Part shown: positions 63,570 through 64,000 of the stretch, one piece after another
Layout: every line of letters begins with the position of its first letter
Position numbering within the stretch: the first letter of the stretch is position 1
NCBI GenBank assembly: GCA_013397935.1
Contig: VZRN01006441.1
Coordinates: 144,777 to 208,776 of the forward strand
Direction of reading: 5' to 3'
DNA length: 64,000 nt
DNA from: Dasyornis broadbenti
Lineage: Eukaryota > Chordata > Aves > Passeriformes > Dasyornithidae
Translations under genes and position numbers: made by a program
The notes under the pieces: model-generated
The model's database searches: none
Seen by the model: the letters and a program-made list of their open reading frames with translations, nothing else
Told to the model about the DNA's origin: nothing

Positions 63570-63761
63570 TTTTTTCCACTCCGTGCACAAATCTCCCGGC
63601 TGGTTCAGCCAGTGGGATCCAGAGAATCCGCACACGCATCCCCGTGCACGGCGATCTTGCAACACTCAGCCCTTTGCACCCCGATGCGCCGGGGTTTATC
63701 GAGTGTTTGGGCGGGGGGGAGGGGGGAGGATTAGTTTACAAATCTCCTTATTCCCTTCTCG
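63570..63761 (-). promoter_or_regulatory. USP10: Edge of probable USP10 CpG-island promoter
   Basis: CpG and G/C content rise sharply in the last ~200 bp before the gap (CTCCCGG, CACGGCG, GATGCGCCGGGG, GGGCGGGGG), unlike the AT-rich intron. Human USP10 starts in a CpG island, so the promoter and exon 1 probably lie in or just beyond the gap. No start codon followed by a MALHSPQ-like exon is seen in the visible part. Confidence 0.45.
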
Positions 63762-64000
63762 NNNNNNNNNNNNNNNNNNNNNNNNNNNNNNNNNNNNNNN
63801 NNNNNNNNNNNNNNNNNNNNNNNNNNNNNNNNNNNNNNNNNNNNNNNNNNNNNNNNNNNNNNNNNNNNNNNNNNNNNNNNNNNNNNNNNNNNNNNNNNNN
63901 NNNNNNNNNNNNNNNNNNNNNNNNNNNNNNNNNNNNNNNNNNNNNNNNNNNNNNNNNNNNNNNNNNNNNNNNNNNNNNNNNNNNNNNNNNNNNNNNNNNN
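63762..64000. other. Assembly gap at window end
   Basis: Ns run from 63762 to the end of the window. The gap follows GC-rich, CpG-dense sequence, the kind often missing from bird assemblies. Confidence 0.99.

Larger units (their letters stand above)
44754..63761 (-). other. USP10: USP10 intron 1 (at least 19 kb, 5' end not visible)
   Basis: This is long AT-rich sequence upstream of exon 2. Visible items are a 29-bp direct duplication (45265-45322), A homopolymers (for example 48319-48340), a CA dinucleotide repeat (59836-59856), a candidate spliced exon with a 135-codon ORF (61500-62213) and CpG-richer sequence in the last ~200 bp before the gap. Other ORFs, such as 56310-56867 plus, have no recognisable similarity. 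The true 5' limit depends on exon 1, which I cannot see. Confidence 0.8.

Noticed and set aside
1..64000. CRISPR arrays, tRNA or rRNA genes, bacterial-type operons
   Set aside because: None were seen: no regularly spaced identical direct repeats with unique spacers and no recognised RNA gene; the window is vertebrate genomic DNA.

Overview
This is vertebrate nuclear DNA, almost certainly from a bird. Two multi-exon genes lie on the minus strand, with canonical GT/AG splice sites, kilobase-scale introns and CR1-type LINE fragments carrying the typical avian CR1 3' end. I cannot name the species from sequence alone; a songbird would fit but is not shown. The left ~17 kb is GC-richer and the right ~45 kb is AT-rich. 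There are two assembly gaps (13762-13776 and 63762-64000).

Left part (1-11.6 kb): the 5' end of CRISPLD2, a secreted CAP/LCCL-domain protein. I see the first coding exon with signal peptide and start codon (7069-7394), the second coding exon with the CAP core (1647-1765), and a likely non-coding first exon with a TATA-type promoter (11359 to about 11528; TATA-like element at 11552-11558). The rest of CRISPLD2 lies beyond position 1. Intron 1 holds a CpG-rich block (7795-8070) and a small minisatellite (10545-10668).

Middle (11.6-17.35 kb): a short intergenic stretch with one CR1 fragment and no gene I can support.

Right part (17.35 kb to the right edge): USP10, the ubiquitin-specific protease that edits p53, stress-granule and endosomal substrates. 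Coding exons 2 to 14 were placed to the base from splice sites and reading-frame continuity. Together they give 2,364 coding nt including the stop. With about 7 residues expected from exon 1, the protein is about 794 aa (human 798). Exon 1, with the start codon and CpG-island promoter, is not visible and probably lies in the terminal N gap or beyond it. The poly(A) signal is at 17372-17377. The order USP10 then CRISPLD2 on one strand matches human 16q24.1.

Most interesting points: human ATM target sites Thr42 and Ser337 and the reported AMPK site Ser76 are all replaced in this USP10; the G3BP-binding FGDF motif reads FGEF; exon 3 has two strong in-frame donors 12 nt apart; the 3'UTR carries a 66-bp triplication with an AATAAA in each copy; and intron 1 holds an unrecognised 135-codon ORF that begins right behind a good splice acceptor and has raised CpG content. 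I found no CRISPR array, operon or other prokaryote-like system.
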